This document shows, in pieces, positions 1 to 6,880 of a stretch of 16,423 nt of DNA. The stretch lies in assembly GCA_050734185.1 (NCBI GenBank), contig JBOHUE010000110.1, positions 1 to 16,423 of the forward strand, given 5' to 3'. Numbering within the stretch: position 1 is the first letter of the stretch; every line of letters starts with the position of its first letter. The position numbers and the translations under genes were made by a program. Below the pieces are notes generated by a model. That model did no database searches, was not told where the DNA came from, and saw only the letters and a program-made list of their open reading frames with translations. The stretch is from JAFALX01 sp050734185 (lineage in GTDB: Bacteria > Chloroflexota > Dormibacteria > Aeolococcales > Aeolococcaceae).

Positions 1-60
1 TCTGCGGATCTGTGGTGCCACGCATGCTGGATCTCCGAGGCGGCGTTGACGGCGTTGCCC

Positions 61-82
61 AAAAGACTCGCATACCCGAGTC
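61..82 (-). terminator. Candidate intrinsic terminator for the minus-strand gene ending at 123
   Basis: A perfect 6-bp inverted repeat (GACTCG at 65-70 and CGAGTC at 77-82, with a 6-base loop) is followed, in the minus direction, by a run of four T (A61-A64 on the plus strand). It lies about 40 bases past the stop of the gene at 123-1001. The stem and T-run are short for a Rho-independent terminator, so this is only plausible. Bases 1-122 hold no gene I can assign. Frames on both strands are open there, and either a plus-strand gene tail or the start of another minus gene could be cut by the window edge. Confidence 0.4.
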
Positions 83-122
83 AGCCGCGGGTGGCTCTCA
101 GAGATCGAAAATCAACACCCTG

Positions 123-1001
123 CTAGCGGTCTTCCTGGGAGCGCATCCGGTCCGGCACGCTGTTGGCGTCGAACTCGCCGTTCATCGCGCCCGTCAGCTC
201 GGGTGACTCGAGGAGCACGTCGGTGACGTGGATGAGCATCTCGGCGTGGCTCTGGTGGTCGATGCTGAGGAGCCAGCCGGCGGCCATCGCGTAGCCATTG
301 AGGAGAGTGGCCAGCATCAGGCCGCGATGGGTGAACGGTGCGTCGGCGAGGTCGTCGCCCGTCATGGCGGGCACGAGCCGTTGCGCGCCTTCGCCCGCGG
401 CGCTCGCCCGCAACACCATCCACACCTCCGGCAGCACGGCGAGCGCTCCCTCGGCGCCGTCGGTCAGCGCTTCCAGCGTCTGCTGCACGCTTGAGATGCC
501 GCGTCCCGCGCACGTGCACCCGGTGGCGGCATGCGCCTCGGCCGCGAGCCGCACCGCCTGCTCGCGAACCTCGAGCGCGTCCGGCCGAGCACGACCCTGG
601 CGCCAGGTGTCCCGCTGCTGGATGGCACGGCCAAGGGCGACGCACGTGACGCGCGCCTCTGCGTCGGCAAGCGGTGTGTCGGGGACCTGACCCATCACAT
701 ACGCGATGTGCGCCACCGCTTCGAGGACGCCGAGCACGTGACGCTCCACTCCCCAGGACAGCACCGAGCTGCCGAGAAGGAGGACGCCGGAGAGGAAGTC
801 ACACCGCGCGATGATCTCGAGCTCGCGCAGCGACCGGTACGGCTGAATCTCGTCGGCGATCGACGGCCGGTCGACGTCGAAGAACGAGCGCATGGTCTCG
901 GGCGAGCGGATGGCGCGGTCGAGCAGCTCGGTGAAGAGCTCCTCCTGCTCACTGATCTTCTCGATCGGCGGCGGCGGCGACCATTGTTCGTAGCGCGCCA
1001 T
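123..1001 (-). CDS. Conserved-looking protein of unknown function, 292 aa
   Basis: I do not recognise this family. The protein looks soluble and mainly helical, with many Ala, Leu, Glu and Arg residues, and no signal peptide or convincing membrane span. A short proline run (PPPP) sits at residues 9-12. A cysteine pair occurs in the centre in the sequence TGCTCAGRG, and two other cysteines occur earlier; nothing else resembles a metal site or an active site. The ATG at 1001 is preferred because a TACCCT hexamer lies exactly eight bases upstream and the divergent HAD gene begins 20 bases away. The GC-rich third positions and the uninterrupted 292-codon frame, together with a fitting promoter, support a real gene. 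No Shine-Dalgarno sequence is visible. Its role and its relation to the neighbouring phosphatase are unknown. Confidence 0.75.
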   Translation of the reverse strand: MARYEQWSPPPPIEKISEQEELFTELLDRAIRSPETMRSFFDVDRPSIADEIQPYRSLRELEIIARCDFLSGVLLLGSSVLSWGVERHVLGVLEAVAHIAYVMGQVPDTPLADAEARVTCVALGRAIQQRDTWRQGRARPDALEVREQAVRLAAEAHAATGCTCAGRGISSVQQTLEALTDGAEGALAVLPEVWMVLRASAAGEGAQRLVPAMTGDDLADAPFTHRGLMLATLLNGYAMAAGWLLSIDHQSHAEMLIHVTDVLLESPELTGAMNGEFDANSVPDRMRSQEDR

Positions 1002-1008
1002 GGACCGC

Positions 1009-1015
1009 TAGGGTA
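1009..1015. promoter_or_regulatory. Overlapping bidirectional -10 elements for the divergent genes at 1001 and 1021
   Basis: The seven bases TAGGGTA hold two TANNNT hexamers on opposite strands. TAGGGT (1009-1014) lies six bases before the plus-strand ATG at 1021, and TACCCT (1015-1010, minus) lies eight bases before the minus-strand ATG at 1001. Only 19 bases separate the two start codons, so any promoters here must give leaderless or near-leaderless mRNAs unless they lie inside the opposite gene. A TTGTTC at 984-989 could act as a -35 for the plus gene with a long 19-base spacer. This is inferred from motif position only. Confidence 0.5.
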
Positions 1016-1020
1016 CTCGC

Positions 1021-1827
1021 ATGCCCGACGCCGGCAGTCAGTGCGTCACGCGAATACGCCTTGCGCTCATAGACCTCGACGGCACCGTGTACACGGGCAG
1101 CGCCGTCATCACCGGCGCGGCCGCCGCGGTGCAACGTCTTCGCGAGCTCGGCATCGCGGTGCGCTTCACGACCAACACGGACTCGGTGACGCCGTCGACG
1201 CTGGTGGGCCGGCTCCGGTCGATGCGCGTCGACGCCCGGCTCGACGAGGTCCTGACGCCGGTGGTGCTTGCGCGCCGGCTGCTCGATCAGACCGCAGGCC
1301 GAGCGCTGCTGATCGGCTCGCCGGACGTGCGCACGGTGCTCCACGAGCGCATCGCGACCGGCGACGACCGCGTGACGCACGTGATCGTCGCCGACCCGAG
1401 CTACGGCGCCGCCTACACGGACGTCGACCGCGCATTTCGCGCAATCCGCGACGGCGCCCAGCTCGTCGCCATGCAGATGGGGCGATGGGTGCTGCGCGAT
1501 GACGGCGCCCACCTCGACACCGGCGGGTGGGTGCGCCTGCTCGAGTACGCGGCGGAGGTCGAGGCACTCGTGCTCGGCAAGCCATCGCCGGCGTTCTTCG
1601 AGCTCGCGCTCGACTCGGCGGGCGTGGAAGCTGCTGACGCCGTCGTCATCGGCGACGACCGCGCGTCGGACATCGCCGGCGGCAACGCCGCCGGCTGTCA
1701 CACGATCCTGGTGCGCACCGGAAAGGGCGAGGTGTCGCGCGGTCCCGAGCCGGAGCTGATCGCGGCCAGCCTCGCGGAGGTTCCAGACGTGATTGTCAAC
1801 AAGTGGGCGACGAGAGAATCGCGATGA
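1021..1827 (+). CDS. HAD-IIA family sugar/aryl-phosphatase-like hydrolase, 268 aa
   Basis: This is a haloacid-dehalogenase superfamily hydrolase, probably a cytoplasmic phosphatase of subclass IIA (the NagD/LHPP/HDHD2 type). Motif I, IDLDGTVYTG, starts near residue 17 and carries the nucleophilic Asp and the second acid/base Asp. Motif II appears as the TTNTDS stretch near residue 57, the conserved Lys lies in LGKPSP near residue 190, and motif IV is GDDRASDIAGG near residue 211. The C2-type cap lies between motifs II and III, as in subclass IIA, and 268 residues is a usual length. The ATG at 1021 keeps motif I about 17 residues from the N-terminus and has a TAGGGT element six bases upstream. 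Its last 32 bases overlap the convergent protease gene. The natural substrate cannot be told from sequence. Confidence 0.9.
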   Translation: MPDAGSQCVTRIRLALIDLDGTVYTGSAVITGAAAAVQRLRELGIAVRFTTNTDSVTPSTLVGRLRSMRVDARLDEVLTPVVLARRLLDQTAGRALLIGSPDVRTVLHERIATGDDRVTHVIVADPSYGAAYTDVDRAFRAIRDGAQLVAMQMGRWVLRDDGAHLDTGGWVRLLEYAAEVEALVLGKPSPAFFELALDSAGVEAADAVVIGDDRASDIAGGNAAGCHTILVRTGKGEVSRGPEPELIAASLAEVPDVIVNKWATRESR

Positions 1828-2782
1828 TCCCCGGCAGGTTGAACAGTGCGTGCGTCACCACCCCTGGCCACAGGCTGTTCGAGCCCCGGTACAGCAGCGC
1901 GAGGACGACGCCCACGGCCCAGAGCGGGATCAAGAGCAACAGCACGCCGTGCAGTGCCCCGAAGATGACGCCGCTGATGACAATGGCGAAGCCCACCGGC
2001 ATCACGCGTGCCAGCCATCCGTAGATGAAACCGCGGAAGATCGTCTCCTCCGCGAGTGGCGCCATCACCGACACGACGAGGATTGCCAGCGCCAGGAAGT
2101 TGCCGTAGTCCTTCTTCACCGCCTGGCACTGCGTGTTCTGCGCGCTCGGGAACAGGTGCTGGGCCGCGAGCTGCAGCGCGTCGGCGAGCACCAGCGTCAG
2201 ATACGCGGTGACGATCGCGACCGGAATCCACCACCACTGGAAGCGGCGCCAGCCAAGGTCCTGCAGCGTGCCGCCGCGGCGGAGCCCGACGAGCAGCCAC
2301 ACGTTGAACAGGGCGCCGCCGTAGAACGCCGCCTGCGACACGAATGCCTCCGCCGCCTGCTGCGCCGAGCCGTTGGACCCGGTGACCGCGTCGGCGATCG
2401 GCAGCGTGACGCCGGCGAGCAGCTGAGCAGCGGTGAACGCTCCGGGGAAGAACATGGCGAAGTCCGTCCAGTCCCACGGCACGCGCCGTTCGACGGCGAC
2501 GCCGGGTGGCGGCGGCGGCGCGAATGCCACCGCGGTCCGCGGCGGGTCGCGGCGCATTCGTATCCCGCCGGCGATGAGGATGCCGCAGCCGATCCCCGAC
2601 AGCACGGCGACCACCGGCTGCTTCGCCTGCAGCGCGGCGGGCACGAGGAACAGGATCACGACCGCCTCGCCAAAGATGAAGAACGTCGCCAGGTCCTGGC
2701 CAAGCGATCGGCGCCCGGTCGATGGAGGTGGTGGCGGCGGGGGAGGTGGAGCCGTGTCGATGGCGCGGTCGGTTTGGGACAC
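1796..2782 (-). CDS. CPBP-family intramembrane glutamic-type protease, 328 aa
   Basis: This integral membrane protein belongs to the CPBP (CaaX protease and bacteriocin-processing, Rce1-like) family. The diagnostic motif EETIFRG lies near residue 245, giving the EExxxR signature, and FGALHG about 30 residues later supplies the second-motif His. Several hydrophobic spans surround these motifs (for example about 33-75, 108-130, 185-205, 230-240, 256-300). The N-terminus is unusual: nine consecutive prolines near residues 12-20 and a second run of five near residue 89 lie outside the likely membrane core. The start is a GTG at 2782-2780, with GATAAT eight bases upstream and no Shine-Dalgarno. 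Family members process prenylated proteins or self-immunity peptides in some bacteria, but no substrate gene is visible here. The 3' end overlaps the phosphatase gene by 32 bases. Confidence 0.9.
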   Translation of the reverse strand: MSQTDRAIDTAPPPPPPPPPSTGRRSLGQDLATFFIFGEAVVILFLVPAALQAKQPVVAVLSGIGCGILIAGGIRMRRDPPRTAVAFAPPPPPGVAVERRVPWDWTDFAMFFPGAFTAAQLLAGVTLPIADAVTGSNGSAQQAAEAFVSQAAFYGGALFNVWLLVGLRRGGTLQDLGWRRFQWWWIPVAIVTAYLTLVLADALQLAAQHLFPSAQNTQCQAVKKDYGNFLALAILVVSVMAPLAEETIFRGFIYGWLARVMPVGFAIVISGVIFGALHGVLLLLIPLWAVGVVLALLYRGSNSLWPGVVTHALFNLPGIIAILSSPTC

Positions 2783-2790
2783 CGGGGCTG

Positions 2791-2796
2791 ATTATC
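2791..2796 (-). promoter_or_regulatory. Candidate -10 element for the CPBP protease gene
   Basis: On the minus strand the sequence reads GATAAT, followed by exactly eight bases and then the GTG start at 2782. It differs from the TATAAT consensus at one base. No Shine-Dalgarno sequence fits between it and the start, so the mRNA would have a leader of zero to two bases. There is no clear -35 element. Confidence 0.5.
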
Positions 2797-2830
2797 CCGG
2801 GCGGCCATGTGCCTGCAGGTCAGGTCGCGG

Positions 2831-2836
2831 GACAAT
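2831..2836 (+). promoter_or_regulatory. Candidate -10 element for the delta-prime-like gene
   Basis: GACAAT lies exactly eight bases before the ATG at 2845, which mirrors the GATAAT of the divergent gene only 35 bases away. It supports 2845 over the in-frame GTG at 2809. The inference is from position and resemblance to TANNAT only. Confidence 0.45.
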
Positions 2837-2844
2837 CGAGCTCG

Positions 2845-3957
2845 ATGGGTACCGCAACAGCACCGCTACTCGGGCACGCGGCACTGGCCTCACGACTGGC
2901 CGCCTCGGGTCGCGACGGCACCCTGAGCCACGCGCTCCTGTTCACCGGCCCCGACGGCGTGGGCAAGACCACCGCGGCGCTCGCGCTGGCGGCCGCGTTG
3001 CTCGATGCCGAGACCTGGCCGGGAGGGCTCCTTGCGCACCCCGACTTCTGGCTCGAGGACTCCGACGCAGAGAACATCAGCATCAAGCGCGTCCGGCCGG
3101 GCGGCGATGACGGCCCGACGCTTCAGGACTTCCTGGCGCTGCGGCCCTACGCCGGCGGTGTGCGCGTCGCCGTCATCGGTCGCGCCGACCGCCTCGGCAT
3201 CGACGCGGCCAACAACATTCTCAAGAGCATCGAGGAGCCGCCACCGGGCACGCACCTGATCCTGGCCGCGGCGCATCCCGAGAGGCTCCCCCAGACCGTC
3301 GTCTCGCGCTGCGCCGCGTACACCTTGTCGCCCGTTGCCGCCGACACGATGGCGAGCTGGCTCGAGTCGGCACATGGAGTCAGCGCCGACGAGGCGGCGC
3401 TGGCCGCGAACCTCGCAGCGGGCCGCCCCGGGCGGGCGCTCCGTCTGGCAACCGAACCGGGAGCGCTCGACGCCGAGCTGGACGCGGTCGACATGTTTCT
3501 CGCCGCCGGTGGCGGCGGCACGTCGGGTGCGATCAACGCAGCCGGCGCCGTCGCGCCCGGGCCGGGCGCGGAGGGACGCGAACGCGCGCTGGTGACCATC
3601 GCCGCGTGGGCGTCCTTCGTGCGCGACGCGGCCTGCTACTCGTCGGGCGCGCCCGAGCTCGCCCTCTGGGGGGCGTACCGCCCGGCGCTGGAACGATGGG
3701 CGCAGGACCTGTCGACCGCACGGATCGTGGCGATCCTGCACCGTCTGGTCGTTGCGTCCGAAGCCGTCGCCGCTTACGCGCAGCCCCGTCTCGCGTTCGA
3801 GGCGCTGATGCTCGACATCTTCGGCAGCGCCGACAGCCCGCCCCCGGTGGAGCCCCGGCGGCGCGAGCCGGGACGGCCCGTCAGCGGCGGCCGAACAGCA
3901 GGTACGCGGCGACGAGCCCGAGGATCGTCGCGGGCGCCAGCCACGGACGGCGGCTGA
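2845..3957 (+). CDS. holB: DNA polymerase III delta-prime-like clamp-loader ATPase, 370 aa
   Basis: This is an AAA+ clamp-loader protein, most likely the delta-prime subunit that helps load the sliding clamp at the replication fork. Walker A, GPDGVGKT, lies at residues 35-42. The stretch VAVIGRADRLGIDAANNILK, SIEEPPPGTHLIL and the sensor-1/arginine-finger region ending in VSRC follow in the order expected for delta-prime/tau. The CxxC-type zinc module usually found between Walker A and this region is absent: no cysteines occur there, and the segment has an acidic stretch instead. A degenerate Walker A would be normal for delta-prime, but this one looks intact. The ATG at 2845 starts five residues before the conserved LLGHxxLASRL. 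The last 26 codons overlap an antisense gene and give an Arg/Gly-rich tail that may not be conserved. A less likely reading is another HolB-like ATPase with a different role. Confidence 0.85.
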   Translation: MGTATAPLLGHAALASRLAASGRDGTLSHALLFTGPDGVGKTTAALALAAALLDAETWPGGLLAHPDFWLEDSDAENISIKRVRPGGDDGPTLQDFLALRPYAGGVRVAVIGRADRLGIDAANNILKSIEEPPPGTHLILAAAHPERLPQTVVSRCAAYTLSPVAADTMASWLESAHGVSADEAALAANLAAGRPGRALRLATEPGALDAELDAVDMFLAAGGGGTSGAINAAGAVAPGPGAEGRERALVTIAAWASFVRDAACYSSGAPELALWGAYRPALERWAQDLSTARIVAILHRLVVASEAVAAYAQPRLAFEALMLDIFGSADSPPPVEPRRREPGRPVSGGRTAGTRRRARGSSRAPATDGG

Positions 3958-4060
3958 GCTCGGCGCGCACACCGGCCGCCGCGCCCGCGGTGCGCGGCAC
4001 CTCGATGGGCGTCTCGGTGACCACGCGGATGCGGCCGGCGGGCTGGGCGGGCTGGCTCAT
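3881..4060 (-). CDS. Small single-span membrane protein, 59 aa, unknown function
   Basis: A 59-residue protein starts MSQPAQPAG and ends with a C-terminal hydrophobic helix (about residues 41-56, PATILGLVAAYLLFG) followed by two arginines. This is the pattern of a tail-anchored or single-span inner-membrane protein with the N-terminus probably in the cytoplasm. It has no recognisable domain. Support comes from the orderly polar-then-hydrophobic layout and from a CACAAT hexamer exactly eight bases upstream of the ATG at 4060. A longer start at 4126 is possible in the same frame but gives an Arg/Cys-rich, unlikely extension that would cross the start of the divergent gene. Its last 77 bases lie antisense to the end of the delta-prime-like gene. 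Confidence 0.6.
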   Translation of the reverse strand: MSQPAQPAGRIRVVTETPIEVPRTAGAAAGVRAELSRRPWLAPATILGLVAAYLLFGRR

Positions 4061-4068
4061 CGGCGGCG

Positions 4069-4074
4069 ATTGTG
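4069..4074 (-). promoter_or_regulatory. Candidate -10 element for the 59-aa membrane protein gene
   Basis: On the minus strand CACAAT is followed by eight bases and the ATG at 4060. No Shine-Dalgarno is present. The call rests on the same position seen at five other starts in this window. Confidence 0.4.
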
Positions 4075-4110
4075 CCGGGTTGCACCGGCGGCAGCGCCGC
4101 GCCGATGCCC

Positions 4111-4116
4111 GAGAAT
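4111..4116 (+). promoter_or_regulatory. Candidate -10 element for the membrane protein gene at 4125
   Basis: GAGAAT lies exactly eight bases before the ATG at 4125. No ribosome-binding sequence intervenes. It decides for 4125 as the start in a frame that is otherwise open far upstream. Confidence 0.45.
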
Positions 4117-4124
4117 GTGCCGCC

Positions 4125-4619
4125 ATGGCGCACGTTCCGCGGCCGGGCCGCGTCCGCCAGATCTACCGCGAGGAGTTCGGCAGCCCCCACCGCGAGCGGC
4201 TGTTCCTGTCGTCGGTGTCGTTCTTCGTCACCTTCGCGGTCACGCGGATCATCACGCACGCCATCCGCGCCGGCGCGGGCCCGTTCCGCAACCTCGCCGT
4301 CGGCGGCAGGCATCTGCACCACCTGGTGTTCGGCATCATCGGTCTGCTGCTGAGCGGCTACCTGTGGCTGGTGCAGGTCGGTGTCGGCAAGCGCGGACAG
4401 GACGACGGGCTGTCGCGCGCGACGTCGATGATCTACGGCGCCGGCTCCGCCCTGACGCTCGACGAGTTCGCGCTCTGGCTCAACCTCGAGGACGTCTACT
4501 GGGCCAAGCAGGGGCGTGAGAGCGTCGACGCGGTCGTGCTGTTCGGCGGCCTGCTCTCGATCGGCCTCTGGGGGTTGCCCTTCTTCCGCTCGCTGGCTCG
4601 GGAGATCCGTCGCCTCTGA
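4125..4619 (+). CDS. Integral membrane protein, 164 aa, unknown function
   Basis: The protein has about four hydrophobic segments, near residues 25-47, 62-83, 100-115 and 137-153. A short basic N-terminus ends in IYREEFGSPHRERL. The loop before the second span carries RHLHHLVFG, a compact His cluster at the membrane edge that could bind a metal. Later comes the acidic/aromatic stretch LDEFALWLNLEDVYW. I recall proteins of this layout in actinobacteria under hypothetical names, with no known function. The frame is open well upstream, but the ATG at 4125 has GAGAAT eight bases before it, and codons further upstream give unrelated Arg-rich sequence. Its stop overlaps the apparent CTG start of the transporter gene in a CTGA arrangement, which suggests coupled translation. 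Confidence 0.8.
   Translation: MAHVPRPGRVRQIYREEFGSPHRERLFLSSVSFFVTFAVTRIITHAIRAGAGPFRNLAVGGRHLHHLVFGIIGLLLSGYLWLVQVGVGKRGQDDGLSRATSMIYGAGSALTLDEFALWLNLEDVYWAKQGRESVDAVVLFGGLLSIGLWGLPFFRSLAREIRRL
4600..4604 (+). promoter_or_regulatory. Ribosome-binding site supporting a CTG start at 4616
   Basis: GGGAG at 4600-4604 is a good Shine-Dalgarno match. It lies inside the end of the upstream gene, 11 bases before the CTG at 4616. There is no ATG, GTG or TTG in this frame between the upstream stop at 4517-4519 and the TTG at 4700. The spacing is a little long. Confidence 0.45.
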
Positions 4620-5446
4620 GCATCGGCATCGCGCTGGCTGCGGCACTCATCTTCGGCGCCGGCGACTTTTTCGGCGGGCTCGCCTCGCGGCGCACTGCGT
4701 TGCTCGCGGTGCTGCTGGTCTCCCAGGGCGTCGGCCTCGCCGCGATCTCGCTGGTCGCCGCGCTGCTGGGCGGGCCCGCGAGCGGCGCCGATCTCGGCTT
4801 TGGAGCCGCGGCCGGCCTCGCCGGTCTGGCGGGCGTCGCGATGCTCTATCGCGGCCTCGCGTCCGGTGCGATGTCACTCGTGGCGCCGATCACCGGCGTT
4901 GTCGCCGTCACCGTCCCGGTCGCGTACGGTGTCGCGCGCGGTGAGCGCCCGGCCATGCTCCAGCTCCTCGGGATCGGACTCGCGGTCCTCGCCGTCGGCC
5001 TCCTGAGCACGGGCGGGTCGCGCGGCACGCGCGTCGGGCGGACCGCGCTGCTTCTGGCCGTCGGCTCCGGTCTGGCGTTCGGCGCGTTCTACATCGCCAT
5101 CGCGCAAACGTCCACGGCGGCCAACCTCTGGCCGCTCCTGTCCGCTCGCGGCGCGTCGGTCGCGGTGCTGATCGCCGCCTCGCTGCTGCTGCGGCGCGCG
5201 CCGCGCCTCCGTCCGACACGCGCGGCCGTCGTCATCGGCGCGGGCGTCTTCGACGTCACGGCCAACGCGCTGTACCTCGTCGCCGTGCACGGCGGCAGCA
5301 TCAGCATCGTCGCCGTGGTCGTCTCGCTGTACCCCGTGTCGACGGTGATCTGCTCGCTCGTGTTTCTCGGCGAGCGCCTCCGGATCGGGCAGATGGCGGG
5401 AGTCGGCGCTGCCGTCGCCGCGGTTGTTCTCATCACCGTGGCCTAG
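4616..5446 (+). CDS. EamA/DMT-superfamily transporter, 276 aa, probable CTG start
   Basis: This is a ten-span inner-membrane protein of the drug/metabolite transporter superfamily with two EamA halves. The first half starts with IALAAALIFGAGDFFGGLASRR, the typical first helix, which includes codons upstream of the TTG at 4700. The second half begins near residue 145 (AVGSGLAFGAFYIAIAQ), and the protein ends with the characteristic YPVSTVICSLVFLGERL followed by a last helix. Starting at 4700 would remove the first transmembrane helix and leave an odd number of spans, so I place the start at CTG 4616, which overlaps the previous stop as CTGA and has GGGAG upstream. The substrate cannot be told: members export amino acids, metabolites or drugs. 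Initiation at ATC 4622 or at TTG 4700 remains possible. Confidence 0.8.
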   Translation: MSIGIALAAALIFGAGDFFGGLASRRTALLAVLLVSQGVGLAAISLVAALLGGPASGADLGFGAAAGLAGLAGVAMLYRGLASGAMSLVAPITGVVAVTVPVAYGVARGERPAMLQLLGIGLAVLAVGLLSTGGSRGTRVGRTALLLAVGSGLAFGAFYIAIAQTSTAANLWPLLSARGASVAVLIAASLLLRRAPRLRPTRAAVVIGAGVFDVTANALYLVAVHGGSISIVAVVVSLYPVSTVICSLVFLGERLRIGQMAGVGAAVAAVVLITVA

Positions 5447-5475
5447 TGCTCCACTCGGCGTTGCACACTGACGGC

Positions 5476-6807
5476 ATGACAGCGCGCCACCTGCCGCCGG
5501 GGTTTCTGATCGGCTGCGCAACCGCAGCGCACCAGGTCGAGGGCGGGATCGTCAACGACTGGTCGGCGTGGGAGGCGCAATCGCCGTCGCCCATCGCGGG
5601 CGGGGGCGACACCTCCGTTGCGATCGACCACTACACGCGTTACCGCGACGACCTGCGCCAGCTGGCCGCGGCCGCGCAGAACGCGCATCGCTTCTCCATC
5701 GAGTGGGCACGCGTCGAGCCGCAGCCCGGCGTCTTCGACAGCGCGGCACTCGATCATTACGCCGACGTCGTGCGCGTCTGCGCCGAGCTGAGGCTGGAGC
5801 CCGTGGTCACGCTGCAGCACTTCACGCTGCCACGCTGGCTGGCCGAGCGCGGCGGCATCCTCGCACCGGACGCTCCCGCGTTGTTCGCGCGCTACGCGGC
5901 GGTGTGCGCCGAGACGATGGGCGATTCCGCTCGCCGCTGGGTGACGATCAACGAGCCGACCGTGCTGGCGGTGCAGGGCTACCTCGACGGCATGTGGCCG
6001 CCGAACCAGCGGTCACTGGCTGTGCTGCTCCGGGCCATGGGCGCGCTGTTGCGCATGCATGCCGCCGGCGCAACGGCGCTGCACACCACGTCGGAACGCC
6101 GCGGCGAGCGCGCGCTCGTGTCCGTCGCGCATCACGAGCGCCGGCAACGCCCGCGGCGCCGCAACGCACTCGATCGCGGCGCGGCGACGCTGCCCAACCT
6201 TCTGTTCAACCGCTGGTTCCTGCGCTGCTGCACGAGCGGCCGGGTGCTGCCGCCGGTGGGCGGCGGCGAGAGGCTGCCCGGTCTGGCAGGTTCGCTCGAC
6301 TACCTCGGGGTCAACTACTACACCGAGGACGTCATCACGTTCGACCGCAACGCTGCGCAGACGCTGTTCGCGCGTCGCGACAACGACCCCGAGCTGCCCC
6401 ACACCAGCTTCGGCTGGGCCATCAACCCCGCCGGGCTGCACCGGGCGCTCGTGTCGCTGTGGGACGAGACGCACCTCCCGCTCATCGTCACCGAGAACGG
6501 CGTCGCCGACGAGAACGACGAGCTTCGCGCCGGCTATCTGGTCGACCACCTCAACGCGGTGCTGGACGCGCTCGACGACGGCGCCGACGTCCGCGGCTAC
6601 CTGCACTGGACGGCGTGGGACAACTTCGAGTGGGCTGAGGGCTACACCAAGAAGTTCGGCCTCTGGTCGGTCGACAGCGAGACGCTGGAGCGGCGCCCCA
6701 AGCCCAGCGCGGCGCTCTACGAGGAGATCTGTCGCACGCGAACGGTCCCGCCCGCCGCACCCGCCTGGTTCGGCGCGCGTACCATCAGGAGCGCGGGAGC
6801 TCGGTGA
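5476..6807 (+). CDS. Glycoside hydrolase family 1 (beta-glucosidase-like), 443 aa
   Basis: This retaining glycosidase of family GH1 has a TIM-barrel fold and is probably cytoplasmic, since no signal peptide is seen. The acid/base Glu is E160 in TINEPT, and the nucleophile is E340 in VTENGV. The glycone-binding Gln lies in AHQVEGG near residue 21 and the His in LQHFTLPRW near residue 116, and the WDNFEWAEGYTKKFGL signature lies near residue 382. Its 443 residues match the usual size. The ATG at 5476 begins ten residues before FLIGCATAAHQ, as expected; an earlier GTG at 5446 overlaps the upstream stop. CACACT six bases before the ATG is a weak promoter candidate, though co-transcription with the transporter is also likely. 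The sugar substrate cannot be told from sequence. Its last codons lie within the TPP riboswitch. Confidence 0.92.
   Translation: MTARHLPPGFLIGCATAAHQVEGGIVNDWSAWEAQSPSPIAGGGDTSVAIDHYTRYRDDLRQLAAAAQNAHRFSIEWARVEPQPGVFDSAALDHYADVVRVCAELRLEPVVTLQHFTLPRWLAERGGILAPDAPALFARYAAVCAETMGDSARRWVTINEPTVLAVQGYLDGMWPPNQRSLAVLLRAMGALLRMHAAGATALHTTSERRGERALVSVAHHERRQRPRRRNALDRGAATLPNLLFNRWFLRCCTSGRVLPPVGGGERLPGLAGSLDYLGVNYYTEDVITFDRNAAQTLFARRDNDPELPHTSFGWAINPAGLHRALVSLWDETHLPLIVTENGVADENDELRAGYLVDHLNAVLDALDDGADVRGYLHWTAWDNFEWAEGYTKKFGLWSVDSETLERRPKPSAALYEEICRTRTVPPAAPAWFGARTIRSAGAR
6780..6785 (+). promoter_or_regulatory. Candidate -10 element for the riboswitch-thiC transcript
   Basis: TACCAT fits the TANNNT pattern and would place the transcription start near 6792, right at the start of the TPP aptamer. 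It lies inside the 3' end of the glycosidase gene. No convincing -35 is visible, and thiC could instead be read from an upstream promoter. Confidence 0.35.
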
Positions 6808-6880
6808 GACCGGGCTGAGAGGGCCGCTGCGAGCGGCCGACTGCTGAACCTGATCCGGGTAATGCCGGCGCAGGGAGCGC
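6791..6880 (+). promoter_or_regulatory. TPP riboswitch (THI element) controlling thiC
   Basis: The conserved THI-box parts are present in order: CTGAGA at 6815-6820 for the pyrimidine-binding arm, then GAACCTGATCCGGGTAATGCCGGCGCAGGGAG at about 6846-6877 in the pyrophosphate-binding arm. A variable GC-rich hairpin (GGCCGCT...AGCGGCC, 6822-6838) joins them. Binding of thiamine pyrophosphate should lower expression of the following thiC, which lies 50 bases downstream. The aptamer overlaps the last 17 bases of the glycosidase gene, so ribosomes finishing that gene would pass over its 5' edge. The outer helix P1 looks short here, so the exact 5' boundary is uncertain. Confidence 0.93.

Noticed and set aside
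1..122. Possible tRNA or gene fragment at the left edge
   Set aside because: No cloverleaf could be drawn by eye, and the open frames on both strands are too short at the window edge to assign.
1793..2791. Plus-strand open frame of 332 codons over the CPBP protease gene
   Set aside because: The minus strand encodes membrane spans and the EExxxR and FGALHG motifs. The plus-strand product is a His/Arg/Glu-rich shadow.
5568..6638. Plus-strand open frame of 356 codons inside the glycosidase gene
   Set aside because: It is an Arg/Ala-rich shadow in a different frame from the GH1 motifs.
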